Shown here piece after piece: positions 1 to 7,476 of a stretch of DNA of 24,376 bases; positions within the stretch are counted from its first letter, which is position 1, and every line of letters starts with the position of its first letter. The DNA is taken from the IMG/VR virus record IMGVR_UViG_3300046004_001880, positions 1-24,376 of that record. One strand, written 5' to 3'. The stretch comes from a virus. Position numbers and translations under genes: made by a program. A model generated the notes under the pieces. The model was not told the origin of the DNA, made no database searches, and saw only the letters and a program-made list of their open reading frames with translations.

Positions 1-1
1 G

Positions 2-370
2 TTAGCTGGACAAAAAGCTTCAGCAGCTGATGTAATTAATCAGTTTAATACACAAGGCAGACAAGGTGTTAACGCTCAAAATTTAGCATCAAGACAGAGT
101 ATTGCTAATCAACAAGCAGCGAATAGAAACCAACAAGAGATTTATAATAAAGGACTTTTTCAGCAAGAATTCCAAAATAAGATGGCTAAGGCTACTGGAG
201 TTTCTGGTGCGCAAACTAATTTAGCTAATCAATATACTGCGCAAGGCGGGGCTGCTCAACAAGCCCAACAAGCTCAAACAAGTGCAATGATTAACCTAGC
301 TGGAACTGTTGCGGGAGCTGGAATTGGAGCTTATGGAGATGTTCAAGCTGAAAAAGTAAAAAAGGCATAA
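2..370 (+). CDS. Ala/Gln-rich virion-type protein, C-terminal part (5' end outside window)
   Basis: The reading frame is open from base 2 to the TAA ending at 370, so the ATG at 182 is probably internal and this is the C-terminal ~122 residues of a longer protein. The visible part is rich in Gln, Ala, Asn and Ser (many QQA and AQQ runs), has no Cys, and carries a small-residue segment (LAGTVAGAGIGAYG) near the end, followed by a Lys-rich tail. Composition and position ahead of two other large low-complexity genes fit an internal virion/DNA-ejection protein of a short-tailed phage, but this is inference; no domain is recognised. The next gene starts 11 bases downstream in the same direction. 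Confidence 0.6.
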   Translation, partial: LAGQKASAADVINQFNTQGRQGVNAQNLASRQSIANQQAANRNQQEIYNKGLFQQEFQNKMAKATGVSGAQTNLANQYTAQGGAAQQAQQAQTSAMINLAGTVAGAGIGAYGDVQAEKVKKA

Positions 371-381
371 GGATATAGTAC

Positions 382-1794
382 ATGGCAAATAATAATTATC
401 AATCTTTAATAGACCTTCTTAATCCAAAAAAAGAAGAACAATTATTTTCTCCAATTAATCCAACTTTGGATCAACTAAGTACGCCAATTAATCCAACTTT
501 GGATCAACTAAGTACGCCAATTAATCCAACTCCTGAGCAATTAGCTTCTATTGTGGAACAACAGCAAACTCCTGAGCCTGAAATTCAAGCTCCCGTTAGA
601 GCAGTTGCAAAACAAGCTTCTCCAAAAAAAGAAGAAATTTCTGGCAATCCATTTATGGAAAACGTAAATTTTGATGCAGCTATGGCTAAACTTCCAAAAG
701 AAGATAGTTCTGTCTTAGATAATTCTAAAGAACCTCAAATGTCAAAATCAGAGGCTCTAATATCCGAGTATAATAAACTACTTGGAAAAGGTGAAACAGA
801 TCTTGCAGACGCTAGAAAGCGTGATAGAATGTTAAAAATAGGAGGATCTATTGGAGATGCTCTTGCTACATATTTAAATGCAAGATCTCAAATGAATGTT
901 AAAGCTCCGGGAGTTCAAGTTCAACAAGGTGCTGGATTAGGTAAGATAGCTGATATGTTTGCTACAGCCCCAGAGATTCAAAGTGACTTAGCTCAAAGAA
1001 GAGAATCCATGATGAAGCAATATGCAGAACTAGCTAAGGGTGAGAGAGCGCAAACTAGACTCACTTCCGAAGAATTAAGAGCTAAAGATACAGATTTAAG
1101 AGCTAGAGAATTAGCTAAAGATACAGATTTAAGAGCTAGAGAATTAGCTAAAATGCAAATTGAAGGTAATTTAAAAGCGGCTGGAATTAAAGCCTCTGGA
1201 AAAGGAGAGTTTACTCCTTATCAACAATATATGGTGAACAAGGCTGAGAAAAAAGAGTCAAAACTTTCGGATAAACAAACTACAGAAATTGAAGGTATTA
1301 ATAACGCACTTAAAGGTTTAGATGAAGTTGAAGCTGCTAAAACGGGAGTAAACACTGGAAGATACGCATCTATGTATCAATCAGGAATGGATATTTTACC
1401 ATTTGCAGAATCCGATAAAGATTTTGTTGCGCTTAAACAACTCTCTGGAACTCAATTATTTGATTATGTAAAAGCTCAATCTGGAGTATCCTATTCTGTA
1501 AAAGAATTAGATCAATTAAAAAGTAATATGCCTAATGTAGAGGATGATGATAATACTTTTATGACTAAATTAAAAACAGTTAGAGGTATTATCGAAAGAA
1601 AACAAAAAGAAAAGTTGTCAGCATTTGAAAAACAAGGAAAAAATGTTGGAGCATTCAAAGAAGAATCAGAAAAAACACAAGAACAGCCAAGTAATTTAGT
1701 GAGAATAAAAGGTCCAAGCGGCCAAGAAGTTAATATGACAGAAGAAAAAGCTCAAAAATACTTAAGTAAGCCGGGTTATACAAGGATAAAATAA
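382..1794 (+). CDS. Repeat-containing, coiled-coil-rich protein, probable internal virion protein
   Basis: 470 residues, function not recognised. Residues ~24-50 hold tandem copies of an 11-residue Pro-containing unit (PINPTLDQLST), followed by a Pro/Glu-rich stretch. Residues ~150-190 contain a small-residue patch (IGGSIGDALATYLNARSQ) and residues ~234-255 hold two exact copies of an 11-residue unit (AKDTDLRAREL) in a charged, helix-prone region. The C-terminal half is Lys/Glu-rich. No signal peptide or Cys. It sits between two other virion-like genes and is followed after one base by the next ATG. The middle position in a three-gene cassette recalls ejection proteins of P22-like phages, an inference from context only. 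Confidence 0.65.
   Translation: MANNNYQSLIDLLNPKKEEQLFSPINPTLDQLSTPINPTLDQLSTPINPTPEQLASIVEQQQTPEPEIQAPVRAVAKQASPKKEEISGNPFMENVNFDAAMAKLPKEDSSVLDNSKEPQMSKSEALISEYNKLLGKGETDLADARKRDRMLKIGGSIGDALATYLNARSQMNVKAPGVQVQQGAGLGKIADMFATAPEIQSDLAQRRESMMKQYAELAKGERAQTRLTSEELRAKDTDLRARELAKDTDLRARELAKMQIEGNLKAAGIKASGKGEFTPYQQYMVNKAEKKESKLSDKQTTEIEGINNALKGLDEVEAAKTGVNTGRYASMYQSGMDILPFAESDKDFVALKQLSGTQLFDYVKAQSGVSYSVKELDQLKSNMPNVEDDDNTFMTKLKTVRGIIERKQKEKLSAFEKQGKNVGAFKEESEKTQEQPSNLVRIKGPSGQEVNMTEEKAQKYLSKPGYTRIK
451..531 (+). repeat. 33-bp tandem repeat inside the 470-residue gene (first set)
   Basis: Bases 451-483 and 484-516 are identical 33-base units, and a third copy from 517 diverges after about 15 bases. 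The unit is 11 codons, so the frame is kept, encoding PINPTLDQLST twice and a variant (PINPTPEQLAS). A recent in-frame slippage or duplication event explains the identity at the DNA level. Confidence 0.9.
1081..1146 (+). repeat. 33-bp tandem repeat inside the 470-residue gene (second set)
   Basis: Bases 1081-1113 and 1114-1146 are identical 33-base units coding for AKDTDLRAREL, with the first six bases of a third copy (GCTAAA) following. The period is the same 11 codons as the unrelated repeat at 451-531 in the same gene, consistent with extending an alpha-helical coiled coil. Confidence 0.9.
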
Positions 1795-1795
1795 T

Positions 1796-3994
1796 ATGTC
1801 AGATTTTGATCCAGAGGATATTATTAATGAGCCACCCCTTATATCGGATTTTGATCCAGAAGATATTGCAAATGAACCTGCAATTCAAATGGAGCAGCAA
1901 GAAGAGATCCCTTTAACTCCAATTACAGAACAAATAACAACCCCAATGGTAGGATATGGAATAGGAAAAGCAGCTCAAACTGGAATTGAAAAAACAGGCA
2001 AAGCAATATTAGAAGCTCCTGAAAAAATAGCTATGAAAATTGGAGGACTTACTCCAGAGCAAGTAGATTACTATAAACAAAATTATACAGACATAGAAGC
2101 TAATAAAGGTATTTCTCAAGAAGCTATTGACGAAGCATATTCTAAATTAGAAAGTAACTTTAAACTAAAAAATATAGAGGCTAATAGGGCAAGACAAGCT
2201 GCAGAATCCGCACTAGATGTTCCAGTTACTCAAAAATTATCTAAGCAAGCTATGGAAGCTGCGTTACCTAAAGTTTTAAATAAAGTACCCACTGAAAGTG
2301 AAGCATTTAAAGGAAAACTACAAGAGAACATAACCTCTAAAGTAGACGCTGATTTAAATAGACTTACTAATCTATTAGAACAAAAAAAACAAATGTTAAT
2401 ATCGTCAAGTGATATAGCACAAACCAAAGCAGAAGAAGCTGCAAAAAATGCTGTAGAAAAGGCTATTCCAAAAAAATCTGTTGGACTTGTAAAAGAAGCA
2501 GCTCCAGATTTAAAAGCAATATACAATGAAGCTTTCGATAAAACAATAGAACAGTATTCTCCAGAAGAGAATAAAGCCAAGGCATCTATTAGTAAAGATA
2601 TCATTAATATACAAAATGAAATGCAAGATTTAAAAAATGAAAATTATATCCAATCTAATGTAGAACCTTCTGTAAGAGAAGATCTTATAAAATCAAAAAC
2701 TACTAAATTAGCAAAAGACTACCCATCCTTATATGGATATGAAGATCCTTCTGAAGAATTTATGCCTCAAGTTAGAAAAATAGAAGGTAAATTATCAGAT
2801 GTTTCTAGTCTTGAACAAAAAGATGCAGCAGACTACTTAAGAGCCTCTAGAGAATTAGGTTGGAAAAAAGGAGCCGGTGGCGTTCCTGAAGTATCTAGCG
2901 AATTAAGTAAAGAGTATGCAGGTGAGCTTAGATCTTTAGTGGCCCCAAGTGGGAGCAAATCTGATATTGAATATAAAAGAGTTAGTTCATTACTAAATCA
3001 ATTAGAAGAAGCAAAGCAAAATAAATTCATAACAAGAAATATGGGTGATGTAGTTGATGATGAAATTATAGGTAAATTTGATCCAGAGTCAGTTAGTATA
3101 GATTTAAATAATAGAAAAACAATAAATAAAGTTTTAAATCCTAGTCAGGCAGATTTAAAAGATCCTGCTATAAAAGAAGCAAAAATAGCATTAGATAGAC
3201 TTGTTGAAAATCCTGATTTAGTAGATGAGATAAAACAAGCTGCAATTAAAGCAAATTTACTAGATGAAAAAAAGGCATTTAAATTCGGACCATTTGATGC
3301 ATTAAGATTAAGCTTTGCTACAGGAGCTTCGTCATTTCTTCCAATTAGCGTGTACGAGGGGATGAAGTATGCTAAAACTCCCGAAGGGGCATATAAATTA
3401 GCAACATTGGTTCCTAGATTAGGAGACATGGCGGCTAATTATCCTACGACAAGTAAGATAGTTAGTAAAGTTACTAAGGGAGCATTAAAGGCATTACCAT
3501 TAGCAGGAGCGGGTATTGGAGCAGTAGCTGCTCAAGCCGCAGAAGAAGCATTTAGTCCAGAACCTTCAGGAGCAAATCCAGAAATGCCAGAATACTGGCT
3601 AGAAAAAGGTGTTCGTAATCCCGAAGAGCAAGTGCAAAGAGCTAGATTGGCTAGTTTTAAACAAGGTCTTCCTAGTCAAGGAGCCTATGACAAAATGCCA
3701 TCTGCTTATGAAAAGCCAGAAATTAAAGCTTATAAAGAAAGAGTTTTAGAAGCTGAGAAAGCAAAAAAACTTAAACCAAACTACGTAGAGAAGCTGGACA
3801 CTACAGATTCTAATGAGTTACAGAATATTTTGAATACGCTACAATCCGGTCAAGATAAAGTTTCTCAAGAATATGGCAATGTTTTATCTAAGATAATAGA
3901 TGCTCCAGAATCACAAAAGCAAGCTACGCTATTTGGGTTAAATCAACAACCAGCTTTTAGAGAACTTATTAGGAATATTAAGAATAAAGGATAG
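1796..3994 (+). CDS. Large helical protein with N-terminal acidic repeat, probable internal virion/ejection protein
   Basis: 732 residues, not recognised. The N-terminus carries two near-identical acidic units (SDFDPEDI..NEP) spaced 15 residues apart. Residues ~50-75 and ~505-600 contain small-residue or hydrophobic stretches, the clearest being LPLAGAGIGAVAAQAAEEAF around residue 567, which could insert in a membrane. Most of the rest is Lys/Glu/Ala-rich and helix-prone, with no Cys visible. Size, lack of enzymatic motifs and location as the last large gene of the virion block suggest an ejection or core protein, possibly a partner of the 470-residue protein. The start ATG lies one base after the previous stop. 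Confidence 0.65.
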   Translation: MSDFDPEDIINEPPLISDFDPEDIANEPAIQMEQQEEIPLTPITEQITTPMVGYGIGKAAQTGIEKTGKAILEAPEKIAMKIGGLTPEQVDYYKQNYTDIEANKGISQEAIDEAYSKLESNFKLKNIEANRARQAAESALDVPVTQKLSKQAMEAALPKVLNKVPTESEAFKGKLQENITSKVDADLNRLTNLLEQKKQMLISSSDIAQTKAEEAAKNAVEKAIPKKSVGLVKEAAPDLKAIYNEAFDKTIEQYSPEENKAKASISKDIINIQNEMQDLKNENYIQSNVEPSVREDLIKSKTTKLAKDYPSLYGYEDPSEEFMPQVRKIEGKLSDVSSLEQKDAADYLRASRELGWKKGAGGVPEVSSELSKEYAGELRSLVAPSGSKSDIEYKRVSSLLNQLEEAKQNKFITRNMGDVVDDEIIGKFDPESVSIDLNNRKTINKVLNPSQADLKDPAIKEAKIALDRLVENPDLVDEIKQAAIKANLLDEKKAFKFGPFDALRLSFATGASSFLPISVYEGMKYAKTPEGAYKLATLVPRLGDMAANYPTTSKIVSKVTKGALKALPLAGAGIGAVAAQAAEEAFSPEPSGANPEMPEYWLEKGVRNPEEQVQRARLASFKQGLPSQGAYDKMPSAYEKPEIKAYKERVLEAEKAKKLKPNYVEKLDTTDSNELQNILNTLQSGQDKVSQEYGNVLSKIIDAPESQKQATLFGLNQQPAFRELIRNIKNKG
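1799..1879 (+). repeat. Imperfect 45-bp tandem repeat at the N-terminus of the 732-residue gene
   Basis: Bases 1799-1843 and 1844-1879 encode SDFDPEDIINEPPLI and SDFDPEDIANEP. The DNA copies differ at several third positions and one codon, so the duplication is older than the exact 33-bp repeats in the preceding gene, or is under protein-level selection. Confidence 0.8.
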
Positions 3995-3997
3995 TTT

Positions 3998-4267
3998 ATG
4001 CAAGATCACTTAGATAAAATGGACGAAAAACTAGATCGTATTGAAGATAAAATATCTAATATTGATATAACTCTTGCTAAACAAGCTAAAGATTTAGAAC
4101 ATCATATCTACCGCACAGATCTTGCAGAAGAACAGATAAAATTAGTTAAAGAAGAGATTCTTCCAATTAAAAAGCATGTGGCATTAGTAGATGCTTCGCT
4201 TAGAATAATGGGAGCTATAGCATCTATAGTGACTTTTATTGCCGCAATTTACAAACTATTGCTCTGA
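3998..4267 (+). CDS. Small coiled-coil protein with C-terminal membrane anchor (XhlA/holin-like)
   Basis: 89 residues. Residues 1-65 are a charged heptad-like helix (MDEKLDRIEDKISNIDITL and onward), and residues ~68-88 form a single hydrophobic segment (IMGAIASIVTFIAAIYKLLL) at the very C-terminus. This is the architecture of XhlA-type haemolysin/holin-associated proteins and of several small phage holin candidates. The start is preceded by AAGGATAG at suitable spacing, three bases after the upstream stop. It closes the rightward block. A role in lysis is plausible but unproven; a membrane-anchored virion accessory is the alternative. Confidence 0.6.
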   Translation: MQDHLDKMDEKLDRIEDKISNIDITLAKQAKDLEHHIYRTDLAEEQIKLVKEEILPIKKHVALVDASLRIMGAIASIVTFIAAIYKLLL

Positions 4268-4393
4268 GATATACAACAAATATTGGCATCAGTAGAAGAC
4301 CTATAGATGACTCTACAGGATCATTACTTAAAAATAGCTTAAAAGAATTTATAAGTATTACTACAATTGAAATTAATCTAACATAATCCATAG

Positions 4394-4798
4394 TTAAAAC
4401 TCCAAACTTAAAGCATGAGTTATTATTCCAAAAGATACTAAGTTATTAATTTTAATAGTATCTGTAATAGGTATTTTAAAGTTTAATCCGATAACGGGAG
4501 TAAATCCGAAAATTGAAGGAGGTACAATTCCTCGCTTTTGAAAAGTATTAAAATTAGTATTATATCCACCCAACATAAAATCTGTATACTCTGATAGCTT
4601 AAAGCTGGATATTGGTCCAACAACATTTCCGCAGGCTGAATCTTTACCCTTAAGAATACCTATCTTAGCCTCCTCACTTCCAGCCATAGCTATAATATAT
4701 TCGTTGTGGATTGTTCCAACATTGTTTATTGTATTACAGTAATTTAATTTAGGGGCCATGTAGTGATGGGTTATTCCTCCGTAGATTAGAGATATCAT
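4394..4798 (-). CDS. Beta-barrel-like outer-membrane-type phage protein
   Basis: 134 residues. It opens with a YGGITHHYMAP motif, then alternating hydrophobic/polar strands rich in Gly, Asn and aromatic residues, and ends in Phe (HALSLEF), the usual last residue of outer-membrane barrels. It resembles a group of small phage proteins of unknown function that start with a GGxxxH motif right after a signal peptide. Here the start at 4798 has a good ribosome site (GAGG, six bases away) but no signal peptide. It overlaps the end of the upstream membrane-protein gene by 50 bases in another frame. It is the last gene of the leftward block. Function unknown. Confidence 0.55.
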   Translation of the reverse strand: MISLIYGGITHHYMAPKLNYCNTINNVGTIHNEYIIAMAGSEEAKIGILKGKDSACGNVVGPISSFKLSEYTDFMLGGYNTNFNTFQKRGIVPPSIFGFTPVIGLNFKIPITDTIKINNLVSFGIITHALSLEF

Positions 4799-4919
4799 TT
4801 ATGACCTCATCTGGATAAAATCTATTCAAGCCACTGTATAGTTTGTGACACGCTAAAAATCCTATCATAAAGGCGCAGAACATACAAGCTATAAAGGTTC
4901 CCCAAGTCATATCTTTCAT
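4749..4919 (-). CDS. Small single-span membrane protein
   Basis: 56 residues from the ATG at 4919, which forms an ATGA overlap with the stop of the upstream gene; the in-frame ATG at 4934 is five codons earlier and less likely. Residues ~6-25 are hydrophobic (GTFIACMFCAFMIGFLACH), giving one membrane helix or an uncleaved signal, followed by a polar tail of about 30 residues. It overlaps the start of the beta-barrel-like gene by 50 bases. No family recognised. It may act with the downstream barrel-like product, since that protein lacks its own export signal. Confidence 0.5.
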   Translation of the reverse strand: MKDMTWGTFIACMFCAFMIGFLACHKLYSGLNRFYPDEVINDISNLRRNNPSLHGP

Positions 4920-5470
4920 GATCCAACGATCCAATGTTTTGTGTTTGCCTTATATTTGGGAGGCGCACTTGTATCTTCAAATAAAGCACTATCTATAAAT
5001 CTAATCTTGTACTGTGGATAAAGCATAAAATATCCATCTCTGGTTTGCACCGCATGCAGCTGCTTCCAATGAGTGGGATGTCTAGAATACCCTTCACCAA
5101 CAAAATCTACTGTAAATAGGTAAATACCTGCTTTTGATTCAATCATATTAGGCATTACTACACATTCGGCATATCTCAGACTTTCCATGCAAAACACATT
5201 AATATCGTCACTAATGCAGTCCCACATCTGAGCATCAGAGAGCTGTAGCTTACCATTAAAAAGATCTTCTCTAAACGTAATGGCGTGGGCAGGAAGCCCG
5301 GTAAAAAGCGCACCATTGTCTAATAGGACAGTAAACTGGAGGGCTTGATTTGATCTTGCTCTTACAGAAACTAAATGACCACCAGTCTTACCTTCTTTTG
5401 AGCTATCGCAGTCAAATAAAAAGTAGTCCCAGACATAGACATAAATTGGAGGCAAGTTATCATTATTCAT
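4916..5470 (-). CDS. Conserved-looking phage protein of unknown function
   Basis: 184 residues from ATG at 5470, which overlaps the TGA of the ClpX-like gene as ATGA; a GTG at 5479 is the less likely alternative. The sequence is mixed alpha/beta, rich in aromatic residues (YVYVWDYFLFDCD, HPTHWKQLHAV, RDGYFMLYPQYKIRF), with several Cys but no clear metal motif and no membrane segment. Its tight coupling to the AAA+ gene suggests a shared role, for example as adaptor or substrate, but that is inference. No domain recognised. Confidence 0.6.
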   Translation of the reverse strand: MNNDNLPPIYVYVWDYFLFDCDSSKEGKTGGHLVSVRARSNQALQFTVLLDNGALFTGLPAHAITFREDLFNGKLQLSDAQMWDCISDDINVFCMESLRYAECVVMPNMIESKAGIYLFTVDFVGEGYSRHPTHWKQLHAVQTRDGYFMLYPQYKIRFIDSALFEDTSAPPKYKANTKHWIVGS

Positions 5471-6393
5471 AAAACCCACTTAGGTTTGCCATTAAGAACA
5501 ACACCGGAATTCAATATAAACTGCTTTGGTTTTATTGTCAAACTAGGGGCTTCAAATTGGGCATTTAGTAATGCCTCATCTAGTACACTGTGCAAGCCTC
5601 TTGCTCCTAAGCCTTTTTCAATAGCTTTTTGTGCAATCATATTTATAGCACTATCCTCTACCACAAGCTCAATACCTTCGCTCAAAAACCACTCTTTAAA
5701 CGAGTTCAAGATAGACCCCTTAGAGTCACGTAGGATCTTCCTATAATCATCAAATTTAAGCTCCTGAAGCTGTGTGATAACTGGAAACCTTCCCAAGAAT
5801 TCTGGGATCATTCCAAAATCCATAAGAGCAGGAACTGAAGCAGATTCTAGACCTACAAAAGCTCCAGAGCATATAAACATAATATCCTTAGTGTTCATTT
5901 TCTTATCGTACTCCCCATTTTGAGAATGTCTAGAAATATACGGAACTTCACTACCTTCTAATAATTTTAAAAGAGATTGCTGTACGCCAAGTCCATTAAC
6001 ATCAGCCCCTCCATCTTGACTAGTCTTCTTTTTAATTTTATCGATTTCATCAATGTAGATAATTGATTTAGAAGCTTTCTTTTCATCTCCCTCACAAATG
6101 CCTAGTAGATCGGTAATAAGTTCTTCTACACTCCTACCTTGATATCCAGAAGAGGTAAACTGAGTTGCGTCACTTGTCAAGAAACTCACTCCAAGAATTC
6201 TAGATAAGATAGAAACTAGATATGTTTTACCACATCCAGTAGGTCCAATTAGAAGCACGTTAGATTTTTTTATTGTACTACCATTCATTCTTTTAAAATG
6301 ATTATATGCAGCAACTGATAAAGATCTTTTAGTCTTTTCATGACCAATCACGTACTCATCTAATTCTTTTTTAATTTGCTCTGGGGTTTTCAT
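5467..6393 (-). CDS. ClpX-like AAA+ ATPase, shortened
   Basis: 308 residues. Clear ClpX-class features: Walker A GPTGCGKT (50-57), pore-loop GYQG (83-86), Walker B IIYIDEID (111-118), ICSGAF (175-180), IPEFLGR with the arginine (196-202) and sensor-2 GARG (263-266). It lacks the N-terminal zinc-binding domain of cellular ClpX. Between GAFVGLE and DFGMIPEF only about ten residues remain where cellular ClpX has roughly 40, including the loop with IGF that docks on ClpP. It is therefore expected to unfold or remodel proteins by ATP hydrolysis without a ClpP partner of the usual type. It is coupled on both sides (TAATG start, ATGA end). Confidence 0.92.
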   Translation of the reverse strand: MKTPEQIKKELDEYVIGHEKTKRSLSVAAYNHFKRMNGSTIKKSNVLLIGPTGCGKTYLVSILSRILGVSFLTSDATQFTSSGYQGRSVEELITDLLGICEGDEKKASKSIIYIDEIDKIKKKTSQDGGADVNGLGVQQSLLKLLEGSEVPYISRHSQNGEYDKKMNTKDIMFICSGAFVGLESASVPALMDFGMIPEFLGRFPVITQLQELKFDDYRKILRDSKGSILNSFKEWFLSEGIELVVEDSAINMIAQKAIEKGLGARGLHSVLDEALLNAQFEAPSLTIKPKQFILNSGVVLNGKPKWVL

Positions 6394-6584
6394 TATGCTT
6401 TCTTTGGAAATACTCTGTTATCATCTTTATCAAAAAATTCCATTGAAAAAGAGCCATCATCTTTCCATTCAAGCTTATAAGATTCAACTAAGTCTACATC
6501 TTCAAACAAGTCAGCTAAATCATAAACGTCAATATAATGCTCTCCAGAATCTTCATCTTTTTTAATCTCAATCCTATTTGTCAT
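6393..6584 (-). CDS. Small acidic protein
   Basis: 63 residues, strongly acidic (many Asp/Glu, for example DLADLFEDVDLVES), ending in VFPKKA. No Cys, no membrane segment, no family recognised. Starts in a TAATG overlap with the upstream gene and ends in a TAATG overlap with the ClpX-like gene, so it is probably co-translated with it. A DNA-mimic or adaptor role could be imagined from the charge, without further support. Confidence 0.6.
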   Translation of the reverse strand: MTNRIEIKKDEDSGEHYIDVYDLADLFEDVDLVESYKLEWKDDGSFSMEFFDKDDNRVFPKKA

Positions 6585-7138
6585 TACTTCTCGCTTTCTG
6601 TTATTAAATCCTCAATAGTAGTATTATCTAGTTCTTCTACATTAGCACTATATTGCACATCTTCAAAAGATTCAAGTTGTAATCCTTTAGCAGAATTATT
6701 TTGAATATCATATCGTCTCTTATAGTCGTCTGAGTTGATCTCTCTTTGGTCCCAAAAATTGTAAGCTAAGTTACCAAGGGATTTACTTTTCTTATTAAAC
6801 TCTTCAACAGCGGCAGTAACCTCAGTTGGGTAAAATCCATTCTGCTCAAAGAACTTGACATGTTCTTTTTTCTTAGATAGCTTCTTGGCTTTTTTAAACA
6901 ATCGAGTAGACTCTTGATCAGTGTTAAAAGTTCCATGCACATATTCTTTATAAAAGTTATTTAGCCACTCTTTTTCAGAATCATCTAAAGATCTCATTAC
7001 CTTCTCGCCACTTTCATTTATAATTCCAGAAAGATACGGAGTTTCAATAAATTCTTGCCTTTGCGCCCTAGAACCTTTTTTATTAAGGTACTGGAAACTT
7101 TTTTTGTGCTTTTTTACTTTGCCAGTGTTGTTTATCAT
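6584..7138 (-). CDS. Charged hypothetical protein
   Basis: 184 residues, not recognised. The N-terminal ~35 residues are basic (GKVKKHKKSFQYLNKKGSRA), the centre is Lys/Glu-rich and helix-prone, and the last ~45 residues are acidic. No Cys and no membrane segment. It overlaps the end of the upstream gene by 56 bases in a different frame, and its stop overlaps the next start as TAATG. The basic-then-acidic layout would suit a nucleic-acid or protein-assembly role, but nothing specific can be assigned. Confidence 0.55.
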   Translation of the reverse strand: MINNTGKVKKHKKSFQYLNKKGSRAQRQEFIETPYLSGIINESGEKVMRSLDDSEKEWLNNFYKEYVHGTFNTDQESTRLFKKAKKLSKKKEHVKFFEQNGFYPTEVTAAVEEFNKKSKSLGNLAYNFWDQREINSDDYKRRYDIQNNSAKGLQLESFEDVQYSANVEELDNTTIEDLITESEK

Positions 7139-7469
7139 ATTGTTTAGCAGCCTTTAGCATATCCTCATTAACATTAAATATCCCCTCTTTTAACATATAG
7201 TATCGCTGACTATTCTTTCTGTAATCTGGAAAGTGCTTTCCAAAAGTCTGAAAGAAAGTTATTTTCTTAGCTTTCTTTTTAGACTGGTCAGGTTTCCAGA
7301 TAGATCTATAAATAAAGAAAATCAAATAGTTGGGTACAGCTTCAACACCAGATTCAATTCTAAGATCATTAATAAAATCAAGAACATCTCTACTATCTTG
7401 TCTTGGCTTCTTTCCTGACTTAGGCTTTTCTTCTATGAGTTTAAGTAACTCTTCTATTGATTTTCCCAT
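7083..7469 (-). CDS. Basic hypothetical protein
   Basis: 128 residues, not recognised. Lys/Arg-rich throughout (IEEKPKSGKKPRQDSRD, KPDQSKKKAKK, QSKKAQKKFPVP) with an aromatic central part (VPNYLIFFIYRSIWKP). No signal peptide or Cys. The start ATG is preceded by AAGGG at normal spacing. It lies seven bases downstream of the secreted protease gene and overlaps the next gene by 56 bases. The composition suggests nucleic-acid binding, unproven. Confidence 0.55.
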   Translation of the reverse strand: MGKSIEELLKLIEEKPKSGKKPRQDSRDVLDFINDLRIESGVEAVPNYLIFFIYRSIWKPDQSKKKAKKITFFQTFGKHFPDYRKNSQRYYMLKEGIFNVNEDMLKAAKQYDKQHWQSKKAQKKFPVP

Positions 7470-7476
7470 ATAACCC

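Noticed and set aside
2230-3429. Minus-strand open frames inside the 732-residue virion gene
   Set aside because: Antisense shadows of an AT-rich coding gene without ribosome sites.
4204-4383. Open frame on the + strand overlapping the end of the coiled-coil/membrane gene
   Set aside because: No ATG, GTG or TTG with a ribosome site; the frame could only be reached by a frameshift, and no slippery sequence is evident. The convergent gap 4268-4393 shows no clear terminator hairpin either.
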